A stretch of 64,000 bases of DNA from an uncultured Blautia sp. (GCF_934424005.1 NZ_CAKRXI010000012.1:1-64000); one strand, 5' to 3'; counted from the first letter of the stretch, positions 34,666 through 43,807 are shown. A program made the numbers and translations. The notes: generated from the sequence alone by a model not told the origin.

Positions 34666-35571
34666 CTAACCAATACTTATCTCTGAAATAAAATGACTCT
34701 CTTTATTATTTTCTTTCGGGGGAATCATATAATTCTCCCCATACAATCCCTTCAAGTATTCATCACAATTATTTGGTACATAAAAAATATGCTCATTAAA
34801 TTTAATCGTATTCAATGGAAAAAAAACTCTTTTTTCATATATTTCTCCAAAATAATGTTTTCTTCCAGTTGCACTTGTTACTAAATCAGTTATTCTGTTT
34901 AATGTAATAACTCTATCTACTCTTTCAAACCATACTTCTGGTTTACGAAAACAAAATATTCTTCCAATAATGTTTCTATAAAATAAAAACTTTTTTCCAT
35001 CTTTATCTCTTTTTAAATATTCTTGTAATAATTTATCTGGGTATTTATAATCCATTACACATGATGCAATTAACATTAGCACATTTGCTCTTATTCCCTT
35101 CGCATTTCTCCATATCCTATTAACTGGAACATAATCATACGGAAATATATCAATATAAATACTCTGAGGCTGTAAAGGATTACCTTCTCCTAAAGTCCTT
35201 AACACCGTATTCTTTTTATATATTTGCATAAAACGATTTCCGTTTGGATATTTTGTATTAGGACAACGTAATTCATATTTATCCGAAAACTCTTTTTCAA
35301 ATATTTCTTGAAATTTTATATAGTCCTCCCGGCTTAATGCCATATCCATATCATCATCCCATGGAATAAACCCTCCATGTCTTATAGCACCAAGTAATGA
35401 ACCACCTACTAGGAATAATTTCAATCCATATTTTCTACATCGCTCATCTAAGTCACATGCCATCTCATATAAGCATTTTTGCAATAAACTCTTTTCTTCT
35501 TCACTAATAAGATGAAAATCCTTATTATTCTTAGCGATTTCATTAAGAATTTTTTTATAATTCAGACTCAC
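34666..35571 (-). CDS. LicD family phosphotransferase
   Basis: LicD proteins transfer phosphocholine, phosphoribitol or similar groups from CDP donors to glycans. The 301-aa sequence has the catalytic nucleotidyltransferase-like block FLVGGSLLGAIRHGGFIPWDDDMD, including the DDDMD metal-binding acids, and IDIFPYDYVP. The neighbouring IspD/TarI-type gene could supply its CDP substrate. No choline-uptake or choline-kinase gene was seen here, so phosphopolyol is more likely than phosphocholine. Overlaps the GT4 gene by 17 nt. Confidence 0.87.
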   Translation of the reverse strand: MSLNYKKILNEIAKNNKDFHLISEEEKSLLQKCLYEMACDLDERCRKYGLKLFLVGGSLLGAIRHGGFIPWDDDMDMALSREDYIKFQEIFEKEFSDKYELRCPNTKYPNGNRFMQIYKKNTVLRTLGEGNPLQPQSIYIDIFPYDYVPVNRIWRNAKGIRANVLMLIASCVMDYKYPDKLLQEYLKRDKDGKKFLFYRNIIGRIFCFRKPEVWFERVDRVITLNRITDLVTSATGRKHYFGEIYEKRVFFPLNTIKFNEHIFYVPNNCDEYLKGLYGENYMIPPKENNKESHFISEISIG

Positions 35572-36766
35572 TTAACTTTTCTCCTAAGATTACTTTTTCA
35601 ATTTTTACATATGTTTTTTTTCTATTAAATTTTTCTTCAGCACATTTTCTTGCATTCATTCCCATCCGACATCTCAAATCTTTATCCTCAATTAGCACCT
35701 CCATCTTAGTTGCTAAATCAATTGCATCTCCATTTTTACAATTTAATCCCATATAATATTCTTCAATAAGTTTTCTATATTCTTTAGCTTCTTGCGAGTT
35801 TACAACCGGATGCCCACACGCTGCATAATCAGCGTGTTTATTGATTATGCTTGCAGCTGCCCCACCTGTAATTGGATTAACTACAATATCACAACTATCA
35901 ATCAATGCACACATTTCATCATAAGGTACTCGTCCTTTGAAGCAACAATCTACACCTTTTTCTTTAGCATATTTTTCAAATTCTTCTTTTTTGGGGCCGT
36001 CTCCCATTATAATAAACTGTACTCTCTGACTATCTTTCATACTAATAATTTTTAATGCATCTATTACACATTTAATATCATATGAAGTACCGAGTGTCCC
36101 ACAATAGCCAATGCGTATGACATTTTTTTGCTGATTAACAATTTTATTCTCTTTTACATTTTCATCATATCTTTCTAAATCTGTTCCAAGAAATACCGAA
36201 CAACCCTGTTGAAGTTTTTTGTTAACTTTCATTGCTCTGTCAATATAAGTTTGAGAAACTGCAACAATTTCATCAGCTTTCCTATAAATTGAATTAGCTA
36301 TTATTTCGAATGGTTTAAAAATGATATCTTTAATCATAGGAACATCAAAAACCATTTTAAATGCTTCTGGCCATAAGTCCTGAATATCAATAATAAATTT
36401 AATTTTGTTTTTTTTACAATATCTTGAAATCAGATATGGACCTGTTAAAGATGGAACTGCACAATAAATCACATCTGGCTTTTTTCTGTTTTTAATATAT
36501 TTATATAAATTTAATCCGAATATATAATGCGAATAAAACCTTTTTAAGCAAACATTTTTTTTATATCCTGGTTCTTCAATAAATGTAATTTTAAATGGCC
36601 AACTTACCTCCGTTTGATTCCTATGGATTTTTTTCTCATGACAAAATGAACTTGTCACTATTTCAACATTATTTTTTTGATCCAATGATTTTGCCAAATA
36701 CAAAAATCTATCATTATCATTTTCGGAATAAGTGGAACCAAAATGAGAAACAATTAATATATCCAT
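35555..36766 (-). CDS. Family 4 glycosyltransferase (WbuB-like)
   Basis: This 403-aa GT-B enzyme has the N-terminal VSHFGSTYSENDNDRFLYLAK block, IIDIQDLWPEAF characteristic of WbuB-like enzymes, RIGYCGTLGTSYDIKCVIDAL at the start of the C-terminal domain, and GGAAASIINKHADYAACGHPV near the donor site. WbuB-type proteins transfer N-acetylfucosamine-like sugars. A specific donor is not assigned. It is cotranscribed with licD downstream and abuts the ATP-grasp gene. Confidence 0.87.
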   Translation of the reverse strand: MDILIVSHFGSTYSENDNDRFLYLAKSLDQKNNVEIVTSSFCHEKKIHRNQTEVSWPFKITFIEEPGYKKNVCLKRFYSHYIFGLNLYKYIKNRKKPDVIYCAVPSLTGPYLISRYCKKNKIKFIIDIQDLWPEAFKMVFDVPMIKDIIFKPFEIIANSIYRKADEIVAVSQTYIDRAMKVNKKLQQGCSVFLGTDLERYDENVKENKIVNQQKNVIRIGYCGTLGTSYDIKCVIDALKIISMKDSQRVQFIIMGDGPKKEEFEKYAKEKGVDCCFKGRVPYDEMCALIDSCDIVVNPITGGAAASIINKHADYAACGHPVVNSQEAKEYRKLIEEYYMGLNCKNGDAIDLATKMEVLIEDKDLRCRMGMNARKCAEEKFNRKKTYVKIEKVILGEKLSESEL

Positions 36767-37732
36767 TTATTTAACCTCAATTATTTTCAGATCATTATAT
36801 TTCATCATTACACAGCCTTCTTCATATTTTCCAATATAACAATTATTCTTTTTATTGCATAAATTATTAATAATCATCCGCATATGATTTACGCCGCATT
36901 CATATGCATGCGGATATCCTCCTCCGAATCGAGGATTAACTTCGCTTATATAGTACTCACCATTTACATCAAAAATATCAATGTCAATTTGTCCTCTATA
37001 TCCTGCTTCAGAAACAAATTTCTGAATTAATTCAAATAAATTGTCCTCTTTAAATGAAACAGCTTTATCAGTTTCTCCAGCTCGCATTAAAATCTTTTTC
37101 TTAGTAAAAATTGATACAACCTCTCCGCTAATCATATCAATATAAACATCAGCACCAATTTCTTGACCATCAAGGAATTCCTGAATCATAAGATTCTCAT
37201 CATGTGCAAACAATAATTCAACAGTTTCCTTATCATAAACTTTTGAAATTGCAATACTAGCACTACCTTTAGCTGGTTTCACAAATACTGGATATTTTGC
37301 TTTTCCAGCTTCAACATCTGCAAAAAATAACTCTTTATCCATATAAGACTTAGCACATTTATACCCATGAGCTGAAAGCCATTTGTACATCTCATATTTG
37401 TCAAGGGACAATTCGCATAATTCATAGGAAGATCCAATTACCTTCGTTCCAACAGTTGCAAATCTATCCTTATTCTTAGCTAATAACGAAAGCTCTGGAT
37501 CAATAAGACTTAAAACTCCGTCTATTTTTTCTTTTTCACATATATCAAGAATCACATCAATGTATCCAGGTTCAGTCATTCTAGGCACCGTATAATATTT
37601 ATCTGCTTCATAAATAGATGGTGCAAGCTCACTCATATCTGTGCAAATAACTTTTCCTTTTCCTGCTAAGTTTTTTTTAAAGTATTGGACAATTTTATTT
37701 CTTGTTCCTGAACTTAAAATTAATATATTCAT
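36767..37732 (-). CDS. ATP-grasp domain ligase
   Basis: This 321-aa protein has a pre-ATP-grasp Rossmann start (MNILILSSGTRNKIVQYF), a conserved lysine in PVFVKPAKGSASIAI, QEFLDGQEIGADVYID for ATP binding, and the metal site around EVNPRFGGGYPHA. It resembles carbamoyl-phosphate-synthase-like ATP-grasp ligases. It probably joins a carboxylate to an amine. Adjacent to a PLP decarboxylase in a glycan locus, it may attach an amino acid to a sugar or build an amino-acid-derived substituent. Confidence 0.82.
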   Translation of the reverse strand: MNILILSSGTRNKIVQYFKKNLAGKGKVICTDMSELAPSIYEADKYYTVPRMTEPGYIDVILDICEKEKIDGVLSLIDPELSLLAKNKDRFATVGTKVIGSSYELCELSLDKYEMYKWLSAHGYKCAKSYMDKELFFADVEAGKAKYPVFVKPAKGSASIAISKVYDKETVELLFAHDENLMIQEFLDGQEIGADVYIDMISGEVVSIFTKKKILMRAGETDKAVSFKEDNLFELIQKFVSEAGYRGQIDIDIFDVNGEYYISEVNPRFGGGYPHAYECGVNHMRMIINNLCNKKNNCYIGKYEEGCVMMKYNDLKIIEVK

Positions 37733-37736
37733 ATTC

Positions 37737-38933
37737 CTAATCCTCTATCATTGAATTCATTACATACTGCTCTGGCTTCCACGCCTTTCGTACCAACTGA
37801 TACTCTCCATTGTTTTCAAGATAAACATCTGGAAAATATTTTATAAATAACGGAGTCAGGCACATCGTATATGCTCCAACCTTGTCATAAACAATCTTGT
37901 CTCCGATACAAAGAGTAGGCAAATTTTTTCCCTCAAATAATCGATCATGTTCCATACACGTATATCCGCTAATAATTTGTTTCGGATGAACTATTCTTTC
38001 ACTATCAATTATCAGAGAATAAAAATAACTACTCTTTGTCATCAATGGATCTATACTTGTTCTTGTACCATCTGTAACAACAAATCTATTAAACTCAGTA
38101 TCTTTTACATCTATTACTGAAGTCACATAACTAATAGGCGCACCAACCACAGCCATACCAGGTTCAATAATGAGTTTAGTTTTTTTCTTATCAAAGCTCT
38201 CGGATAAGATATTTTCCATTATAGAAATATATTCCTCAAACTGAGGCTTTGTAGATAATCCGCCAAAAAAGCCTCCCCCAACATCAACGTAATCAAGGTC
38301 AAGTCTAAACTCTTCTTTGACTTTGCAGGCAATATTAGCAATCGCTCTGTAGATATCTAAACTTCTTGTTTTTGAACTAGTATGTAAATGAATTCCGCTT
38401 ATGTTAACTTTTTTCTCTCTAATTCGCTTTATTGCTTTCCCAAGTTCTCCATTTTCATAACAGAATCCAAATCTGCCACCCTCATTTGGACATTGCGACT
38501 GTCCTGGACACATTTTTTCAATATCAAAATTGATACGAATTCCTATTGATTTTTTTCCTTCTTTTACCTCATCAAGCCAATCTATCTCTCTTTGAGAATC
38601 AACATTTACAATACATTCATTTTGAACGGCCTCTAAAAAACTCTCTTTAGTCTTTATTGGACCATTGTAAATAATTCTATTTTTAGTTACACCTACAAGC
38701 TTTGCCAGTTCATATTCGTCTTCTGACACAGTCTCTGCATAACATCCTAATGAATCAAAATGTTTGATAATCCACGGAAGAGCATTTGTCTTATATGAGT
38801 ATCCAATAATATAATTATTCCAATGTTTTTCTAAAGCAGAAGTTAGTTTTTTATAATTATCATCCAGTTCATTTTTATGTATCACATAGAATGGCGTCTT
38901 AAAATCCATAGCCGTCTCTTTAATTTGTCCCAT
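37737..38933 (-). CDS. Fold-type III PLP-dependent decarboxylase (DapDC/LysA-like)
   Basis: This protein of about 398 aa belongs to the alanine-racemase/ornithine-diaminopimelate decarboxylase group. PLP lysine is in IGYSYKTNALPW; GIHLHTSSK and YVDVGGGFFGG are the phosphate-binding and barrel motifs, and the C-terminal barrel contains CMEHDRLF, which supplies the second-subunit Cys. ATG 38933 has GGAGG at 6 nt and overlaps the sugar-transferase stop. The substrate is unclear. It may make an amine for the ATP-grasp partner, rather than lysine for growth. Confidence 0.82.
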   Translation of the reverse strand: MGQIKETAMDFKTPFYVIHKNELDDNYKKLTSALEKHWNNYIIGYSYKTNALPWIIKHFDSLGCYAETVSEDEYELAKLVGVTKNRIIYNGPIKTKESFLEAVQNECIVNVDSQREIDWLDEVKEGKKSIGIRINFDIEKMCPGQSQCPNEGGRFGFCYENGELGKAIKRIREKKVNISGIHLHTSSKTRSLDIYRAIANIACKVKEEFRLDLDYVDVGGGFFGGLSTKPQFEEYISIMENILSESFDKKKTKLIIEPGMAVVGAPISYVTSVIDVKDTEFNRFVVTDGTRTSIDPLMTKSSYFYSLIIDSERIVHPKQIISGYTCMEHDRLFEGKNLPTLCIGDKIVYDKVGAYTMCLTPLFIKYFPDVYLENNGEYQLVRKAWKPEQYVMNSMIED

Positions 38934-39546
38934 CAAAATCCTCCATTGTATCTGACGTATCTGATGAAATTCCTTCTTGTTTCAAAAATGCTTTTCCAAT
39001 CGTCTGAAAAAGGATTTCCAGGTCGCCTAGAAATGTGATTTTCTCTACATATTCACAATCAAGTTCAAATTTATGAGTCCATGAGATTGAATTTCTTCCA
39101 TTTACCTGGGCATATCCTGAAAGTCCTGGTCTTACATCATGTCTATGTTTTTGCTTTTCTGAATAAAGCGGTAAATACTGAACTAATAATGGACGCGGAC
39201 CAATTAAACTCATATCTCCCTTGATAATGTTGAAAGCTTCAGGTATTTCATCCAAACTTGTTTTACGAAGGAATCTTCCATATTTATTCAGTCGTACTTC
39301 ATCCGGAAGAAATTCTCCATTTTTATCTCTTCGATTATCCATCGTACGAAATTTTATTAGTTTAAATATTTTTCCGTTTTTTCCTGGCCGTTCCTGGGTA
39401 AAAAATGGATTTCCTCGCATAAAAACGAACCCCAAAATAATAAGAAGTATATATAACCAACAAAAAACAAGTACTGCAGCAAGTCCACATAACAAATCTA
39501 TTGGCCTTTTAAAATATTTCTCATATGGTCCATATGGTTTGTGCAT
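38920..39546 (-). CDS. Undecaprenyl-phosphate sugar phosphotransferase (PglC/WcaJ-type)
   Basis: This monotopic membrane enzyme of about 208 aa starts glycan assembly by placing a sugar-1-phosphate on undecaprenyl phosphate. After a hydrophobic N-terminal helix (about 17-41) come RPGKNGKIFKLIKFRTM, the catalytic DE in SLDEIPE, GDMSLIGPRPLL, and PGLSGYAQVNGRN. The ATG at 39546 (MHKPYGPYEKYFKRPID) with GGGAG upstream is preferred to 39561, which would translate the ribosome site. Next to the PglE-like aminotransferase, a bacillosamine-type sugar is a plausible first sugar. Confidence 0.92.
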   Translation of the reverse strand: MHKPYGPYEKYFKRPIDLLCGLAAVLVFCWLYILLIILGFVFMRGNPFFTQERPGKNGKIFKLIKFRTMDNRRDKNGEFLPDEVRLNKYGRFLRKTSLDEIPEAFNIIKGDMSLIGPRPLLVQYLPLYSEKQKHRHDVRPGLSGYAQVNGRNSISWTHKFELDCEYVEKITFLGDLEILFQTIGKAFLKQEGISSDTSDTMEDFDGTN

Positions 39547-39572
39547 TTTTCTATCTCCCATTACATACTTTC

Positions 39573-40859
39573 TTACTCAAAACAAGCCTTTATAACTTCA
39601 ATAATCCTATCCTGCTCCTCTGCCGTCATCTTGTTATCACTCGGCAGGCAAACGCCTCTCTGAAAGATATCTGCGCCAACATCTTCAATGCCACCTTCTA
39701 TGTAGGCATTTGTTTTTGCTCTTCCAGAACCAGTTACTGTCACAAACTCGTTCATTCTGTACATTGGCTGCATATGCATCGGTTTCCAGATTGGCCTTCC
39801 TTCTGCATTGATACTGGTAATTGCTTCCAGAATCTCTGTCGGACAGCTCTTTCCTTTTTCCGGAATATAGATTGCTTCTGTACCACTACGTACCTGTTTA
39901 CACATTGCATCCTTATCAATGATCAACGCACTGAGCCAGTAATTTGGTACACATCTTTCTTCATCAAATGGATTCATCTGAATCGGAAGATCTTTCAGAC
40001 CTTCTTTGTATCTCTCATATACAACTTTTTTCTGTGCAATATGCTCTTCCAGATAGTCATACTGACCACGGATAACACCAGCAATCACATTAGACATTCT
40101 ATAGTTGTAACCAACCTCTTCGTGCTGGTACCATGCGGCAGCTTCTCTTGCCTGAGTTGACCATTTTCTGGCTTTGTTTGCCACTTCCAAGTCATTTGTC
40201 AGCAGACATCCACCTGAACTACCTGTGATGATCTTATTTCCGTTATAAGATACTGCTGAATAGTCTCCATAGGATCCACACTGTTTTCCATCCCACGTTG
40301 CTCCCATAGCTTCTGCTGCATCCTCAATAAGAAGAGCGCCATGTTTTTCGCAGATTTCTTTGATTTTCTTGATATCTCCGGAAAAGCCGTAAAGTTCAGC
40401 AGAAACGACCAGTTTTACATCCGGATACATCTCAAAAGCTTTTTCCAGTGCCACCGGATCCATGTTCCAGGAAGCTCTTTCCGTATCAATAAAAACTGGA
40501 ATTCCACCTTCATAAACAACAGGATTCAGTGTTGCATCAAAAGTCATATCGCTGCAGAAAACTCTTTTTCCTTCTACTGCACCATGACCAATCTCTGGTT
40601 TTCCGTAAAGCTGTTCTCCGGCAAACTTAACGCAGAGATGAAGGGCTGCCGTACAGCAGGATAAAGCTACTGCATATTTCACACCGGCTTTTTCTGCTGC
40701 AATTTTCTCAACTGCATTAATGTTGGCACCTACTGTAGACATCCAGTTTGTGTCATAAGCTTCTTTTACATATTCCATTTCTGCACCATCATGCATAGTT
40801 GGGGATGCGAGCCACACTTTTTTCTCAAATGGTTTAAAGTCATTTTTTCTACTAAACAT
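39573..40859 (-). CDS. DegT/DnrJ/EryC1 family sugar aminotransferase (PglE-like)
   Basis: This PLP aminotransferase makes an amino sugar, probably on a UDP-4-keto-6-deoxysugar. The 428-aa protein has LASPTMHDGAEMEYVKEAYDTNW, the Asp in IEDAAEAMGA, and the PLP lysine in SYNGNKIITGSSGG. It lies first in the glycan operon, 26 nt before the sugar transferase. No N-acetyltransferase or 4,6-dehydratase for a UDP sugar is seen in this window, so those steps would come from elsewhere. Confidence 0.88.
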   Translation of the reverse strand: MFSRKNDFKPFEKKVWLASPTMHDGAEMEYVKEAYDTNWMSTVGANINAVEKIAAEKAGVKYAVALSCCTAALHLCVKFAGEQLYGKPEIGHGAVEGKRVFCSDMTFDATLNPVVYEGGIPVFIDTERASWNMDPVALEKAFEMYPDVKLVVSAELYGFSGDIKKIKEICEKHGALLIEDAAEAMGATWDGKQCGSYGDYSAVSYNGNKIITGSSGGCLLTNDLEVANKARKWSTQAREAAAWYQHEEVGYNYRMSNVIAGVIRGQYDYLEEHIAQKKVVYERYKEGLKDLPIQMNPFDEERCVPNYWLSALIIDKDAMCKQVRSGTEAIYIPEKGKSCPTEILEAITSINAEGRPIWKPMHMQPMYRMNEFVTVTGSGRAKTNAYIEGGIEDVGADIFQRGVCLPSDNKMTAEEQDRIIEVIKACFE

Positions 40860-41084
40860 CTCTTTCAGTCCTTTTTTATTTATCTTCTCTACACACTAAT
40901 AGCCCGCTTCACTCTCTGAGTTCAGCAGGCTAATGCAAATTTATCTTCTTTTCTGTTCTGTATTTTTCTTTTTCATTTTCATCTTCCATTCAGAACCCAA
41001 ACCAGCTTTTCTTTATCACGCAGTTCGGTCAAAAATAAATCTGTATCAAATGTTCTCTTTCTTACATAATTCTCTTCTTATATA
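40860..41084. promoter_or_regulatory. Leader region of the glycan operon with a hairpin
   Basis: The region between the omega-RNA-like end and the aminotransferase start should hold the glycan operon promoter. A hairpin with arms TAGCCCGCT and AGCAGGCTA (40899-40907 and 40924-40932, one mismatch) lies about 45 nt before the start codon and lacks a U-tract. An AAGGA site precedes the ATG. I could not place the promoter hexamers with confidence. Confidence 0.45.
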
Positions 41085-41247
41085 ACTTCGAGTACTCTCG
41101 CGGCTTCCTTCGGAAGTCACTGTCTTTGCGGGATCCACGGGGACTCCGGCGGGCGGTACTCAGCCCGAAAGCGGCACCATATAGATACGGCTCTCTTTGT
41201 GATCTCTCACGCATATGAAAACAGCGAATCTCTCGCCGATTTTTCCG
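41085..41247 (-). ncRNA. Candidate omega-RNA (reRNA) downstream of the TnpB-like gene
   Basis: Directly past the TnpB-like stop the sequence turns GC-rich and folds well. There are hairpins GGGC/GCCC around GTACT (41151-41166), CTTCC-TTC-GGAAG (41104-41116), and CGAG-TACT-CTCG at the far end (41089-41100). In IS200/IS605 and IS607 elements, the guide RNA scaffold overlaps the tnpB 3' end and runs to the element's right end. By that logic the guide would begin just past 41089 in leftward sense. Identification is structural inference. Confidence 0.55.
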
Positions 41248-42444
41248 TTAGTTATCTTTCTTATTCTCTTTAAAGCTACCCAGGCATTTCTGGCCAAGAT
41301 TCTGTGCCATATTCAGATATCTGCTGCCACGGTGGCCGTTTTCGCATTGGAAATCCGCGCCTTTTCGACGAATTTTGGCTCCACACTGACTGCACACAGA
41401 ATTGATATTATGCTGTTGAACCTCCAGAACGACGATGCCTTCCTGCCATGCTTTGTACTTGAGCTTCTCCCGAATGGACGGAACCAGTCGAAGGGAGGAA
41501 TTTTTTCCAACGCTTGCCAGAATGATATTTCCATAGTCTTTGTTGTATTCCGGTAGGACCAGAATGCTGGCATTCTGAATTTTGCAATAATCAATGATCT
41601 GTCGGCTGATCTGATGTGCATAATGCTCATGCAGATTTTTCAGTTTTTTCCAGTAGCGGTAATTTGCTTTGACATTGCCGCCGCCACCCTGAACGTCTTC
41701 GGATCGTTTGATCCGGTCGTAAATCTGCCGGCTGGCATTCGCGTATTCTCTGCCCCCTTTTATATAGAAGGAACTCTCTCGTTTTCCGGAAGAATCGAGA
41801 ATGCAGCACACTGCGCATGCGTCCTGGCCGGTAAAGATCGTGGAACAGATTTTATTTTCTGCTGTAATTCGTTCACGGGCGCCACGCCCGTCTGCCACTG
41901 GTATTTTCCATGGGATATGAAGTTCCGCGTGGTCTTTCTTCAGAACCAGTGCCGGTGACATCATCTGTCCTTCCTCCGGAACTGTATTTCCGCGGAGACG
42001 CAGTCTGGACCACTGCCATCCTTCTCCATCCCAGAGCTTTAAAGAAATTGTATTTCCCTGAAAGTCCCGATACATTCCCTTATAGAATGTCACCGATTCT
42101 GTGAAAGCCCCGGTAGGCTGTTCCTGCTTATCTCTTGCCAGATAACTTTTGGCTGCTGTTGTGGCGGTGTTAATTGCCGCCCTTCGAAAATAGAGGGGAA
42201 CCTTTTTCCACGGAAGGGGATTCGGTACCGGCTGCTTGTCCCGACCAACGATCGTCAGCTTCTCCAGAATGCGGAGTGCTTCCTGTGTGCCGGGCTGCTC
42301 ATCTGTAAAGGTTTTCAGGTACAGTTGATAATAAAAAAGCAGGATTTCGTTGTAGAGGTCCTGGGTTTTCTGGAACCACTCTGTATGTCGAAACAGGATA
42401 TTGTATCTCCTGACTGTGATCGCATAGTACGGCATTTTTTCCAT
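41248..42444 (-). CDS. TnpB-like RuvC-family protein, third RuvC motif degenerate
   Basis: This protein of about 398 aa is related to transposon-encoded RNA-guided nuclease TnpB. It has a helical N-terminal half, a first RuvC strand with TGQDACAVCCILD, a second motif with Glu in LVLPEYN, and a zinc-ribbon start CSQCG (about 352-356). The second half-ribbon reads CENGH instead of CxxCG. Where TnpB has D-x-N-A-A-x-N, this one has RYLNMAQNL, so the third catalytic Asp is missing. No tnpA is present. ATG 42444 follows AGAGGTG at 7 nt. It may be a nuclease-dead form or a divergent subgroup. Confidence 0.75.
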   Translation of the reverse strand: MEKMPYYAITVRRYNILFRHTEWFQKTQDLYNEILLFYYQLYLKTFTDEQPGTQEALRILEKLTIVGRDKQPVPNPLPWKKVPLYFRRAAINTATTAAKSYLARDKQEQPTGAFTESVTFYKGMYRDFQGNTISLKLWDGEGWQWSRLRLRGNTVPEEGQMMSPALVLKKDHAELHIPWKIPVADGRGARERITAENKICSTIFTGQDACAVCCILDSSGKRESSFYIKGGREYANASRQIYDRIKRSEDVQGGGGNVKANYRYWKKLKNLHEHYAHQISRQIIDYCKIQNASILVLPEYNKDYGNIILASVGKNSSLRLVPSIREKLKYKAWQEGIVVLEVQQHNINSVCSQCGAKIRRKGADFQCENGHRGSRYLNMAQNLGQKCLGSFKENKKDN

Positions 42445-42642
42445 CAAATAGCACCTCTGACTCGAAAATCGGATATTGTATGACTTTCTTTTACTGATTA
42501 TAGGATATTAATTATCTCATGTCAATCGTTATAACATATCAAATATCCTGTTAGAACGCATTCTGGGATATGTAATATCTATAAATTTCTTATCCCAAAG
42601 AAATGGAAGATTTCATAACAGCAAAAAAATAATCCTATACGC

Positions 42643-42690
42643 AAAGAAAGCCTCAGGGCTCTAAATTTCGAGCTCTGAAGCTTTCTTTTA
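42643..42690. terminator. Terminator downstream of the Rpn-family gene
   Basis: A 19-bp imperfect stem (42643-42661 with 42670-42688, core CTCAGGGCTC/GAGCTCTGAAG) has an 8-nt loop. It is the natural end of the leftward Rpn gene. Confidence 0.75.
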
Positions 42691-42712
42691 CTTTCTGTAT
42701 TTATCTTTTGTT

Positions 42713-43639
42713 CTATTCTTTCCAGTATTTGTCGATGTAACTCTGGGCTTCTGCTTCTGTAAAATTGAATTTTTCAATCAATTTTTTCTTAAGTGTTTCT
42801 TTAGACATTCCAAATTCTTGTGCCGTTTCACAAATACCCTTTATTTCACCAATTTTCTCTCCAATTTCCTTGCCGATTTCCTTGCCTTCCTGCAGTGCTT
42901 TATCTGTCTGTAATTCCAACACTTTTCCACCCACAATATCACCTATCCCTTTCTTCACAGATTCTTCTTTTTTGAATATGTAGTCGGAAATTTCTTTTAT
43001 AAGCTCAAGCAGTCTGCCATATATCGCTCCCTGATCATATAGTATCTTGTCCAGGTGTTGCAGTATAGATTCATACTCTTCCAATAGTTTATGCAGTTCT
43101 GTTTCACTTTTATTAATTTTCTTTTTATCTTTTTCATATCTCATGATATAAAAAGGTAACAGGAACAGCAGCTTCTTCTGAAAGATTTCATCTTTCGTAT
43201 ACTTCTGCACACATAAAACCGGAACCTGATACCGCACAATTTTTCCGTCCGGCATGATCAGTTCCATTCTGAGGCTCTTTTTTCTTGTACCGCGAAGATA
43301 TATCACCGCTGAGTGTGGAAATCTCATTCTGAAAATTCCATTTTCTTTTTTCACGTTTTCAATGCTGATTGCAAAATCATACTCCACCATTCGGATCACC
43401 ATTTTCGAGTCACCTGTACTCTGGCATTCGAAATGATAACCTTTTTTTCCAATTCTGAAGTATGAATCAGTAATTTTTTCACCATTCAGCGTCTGGTGTT
43501 CATTTCGTAGCTGTTCCAACGGAACATCAAGTGGATAATTTGTTCCAAATATCTCATTGAGCACTGGCACAATCAGCTCCGGCATCTTCTCAAGCATTGT
43601 CCGAAATACATTATCAAATGTTGTGTTGTTTTTCGCCAT
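42713..43639 (-). CDS. Rpn family PD-(D/E)xK protein (putative recombination-promoting nuclease/transposase)
   Basis: This 308-aa protein starts NTTFDNVFRTMLEKMPELIVPVLNEIFG and carries the nuclease core ITDSYFRI and YHFECQS (D..ExQ variant of PD-(D/E)xK), then RMVEYDFAI. The C-terminal part has the lineage's typical low-complexity GKEIGKEIGEKIGEI stretch and a helical tail ETLKKKLIEKFNFTEAEAQSYIDKYW. Rpn proteins are DNA endonucleases linked to horizontal transfer and defence. It is complete, unlike the related gene at 57.6-58.5 kb. Confidence 0.82.
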   Translation of the reverse strand: MAKNNTTFDNVFRTMLEKMPELIVPVLNEIFGTNYPLDVPLEQLRNEHQTLNGEKITDSYFRIGKKGYHFECQSTGDSKMVIRMVEYDFAISIENVKKENGIFRMRFPHSAVIYLRGTRKKSLRMELIMPDGKIVRYQVPVLCVQKYTKDEIFQKKLLFLLPFYIMRYEKDKKKINKSETELHKLLEEYESILQHLDKILYDQGAIYGRLLELIKEISDYIFKKEESVKKGIGDIVGGKVLELQTDKALQEGKEIGKEIGEKIGEIKGICETAQEFGMSKETLKKKLIEKFNFTEAEAQSYIDKYWKE

Positions 43640-43708
43640 GAGGCTTTTCCCTTTCTGTCTTTATATTTTGCTATCTTACGTACTTTGGGAAATTTCCTCG
43701 TATGGTAT

Positions 43709-43807
43709 TTATTCTTTTACTTTTTTAATAAAGCATTCATCTTCTGTAAATGAAAGTAACCCTGCAAATATTTCATCCAGCATATTTTTCAGGCTTAAGG
43801 TTTCCAC
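43709..43807 (-). CDS. Possible small ORF upstream of the Rpn gene, 32 aa
   Basis: A GTG-initiated frame follows GGGAGAGGCAG and encodes VETLSLKNMLDEIFAGLLSF plus an acidic-basic tail. It lies 69 nt before the Rpn gene on the same strand. It might be a leader peptide, an N-terminal remnant or chance. No homolog is recognised, and the only support is the good ribosome site. Confidence 0.3.
   Translation of the reverse strand: METLSLKNMLDEIFAGLLSFTEDECFIKKVKE

Noticed and set aside
40980..41050. Short minus-strand frame ending in LTELRDKEKLVWVLNGR
   Set aside because: No start codon or ribosome site and only about 30 codons between stops; probably chance or a very old remnant.
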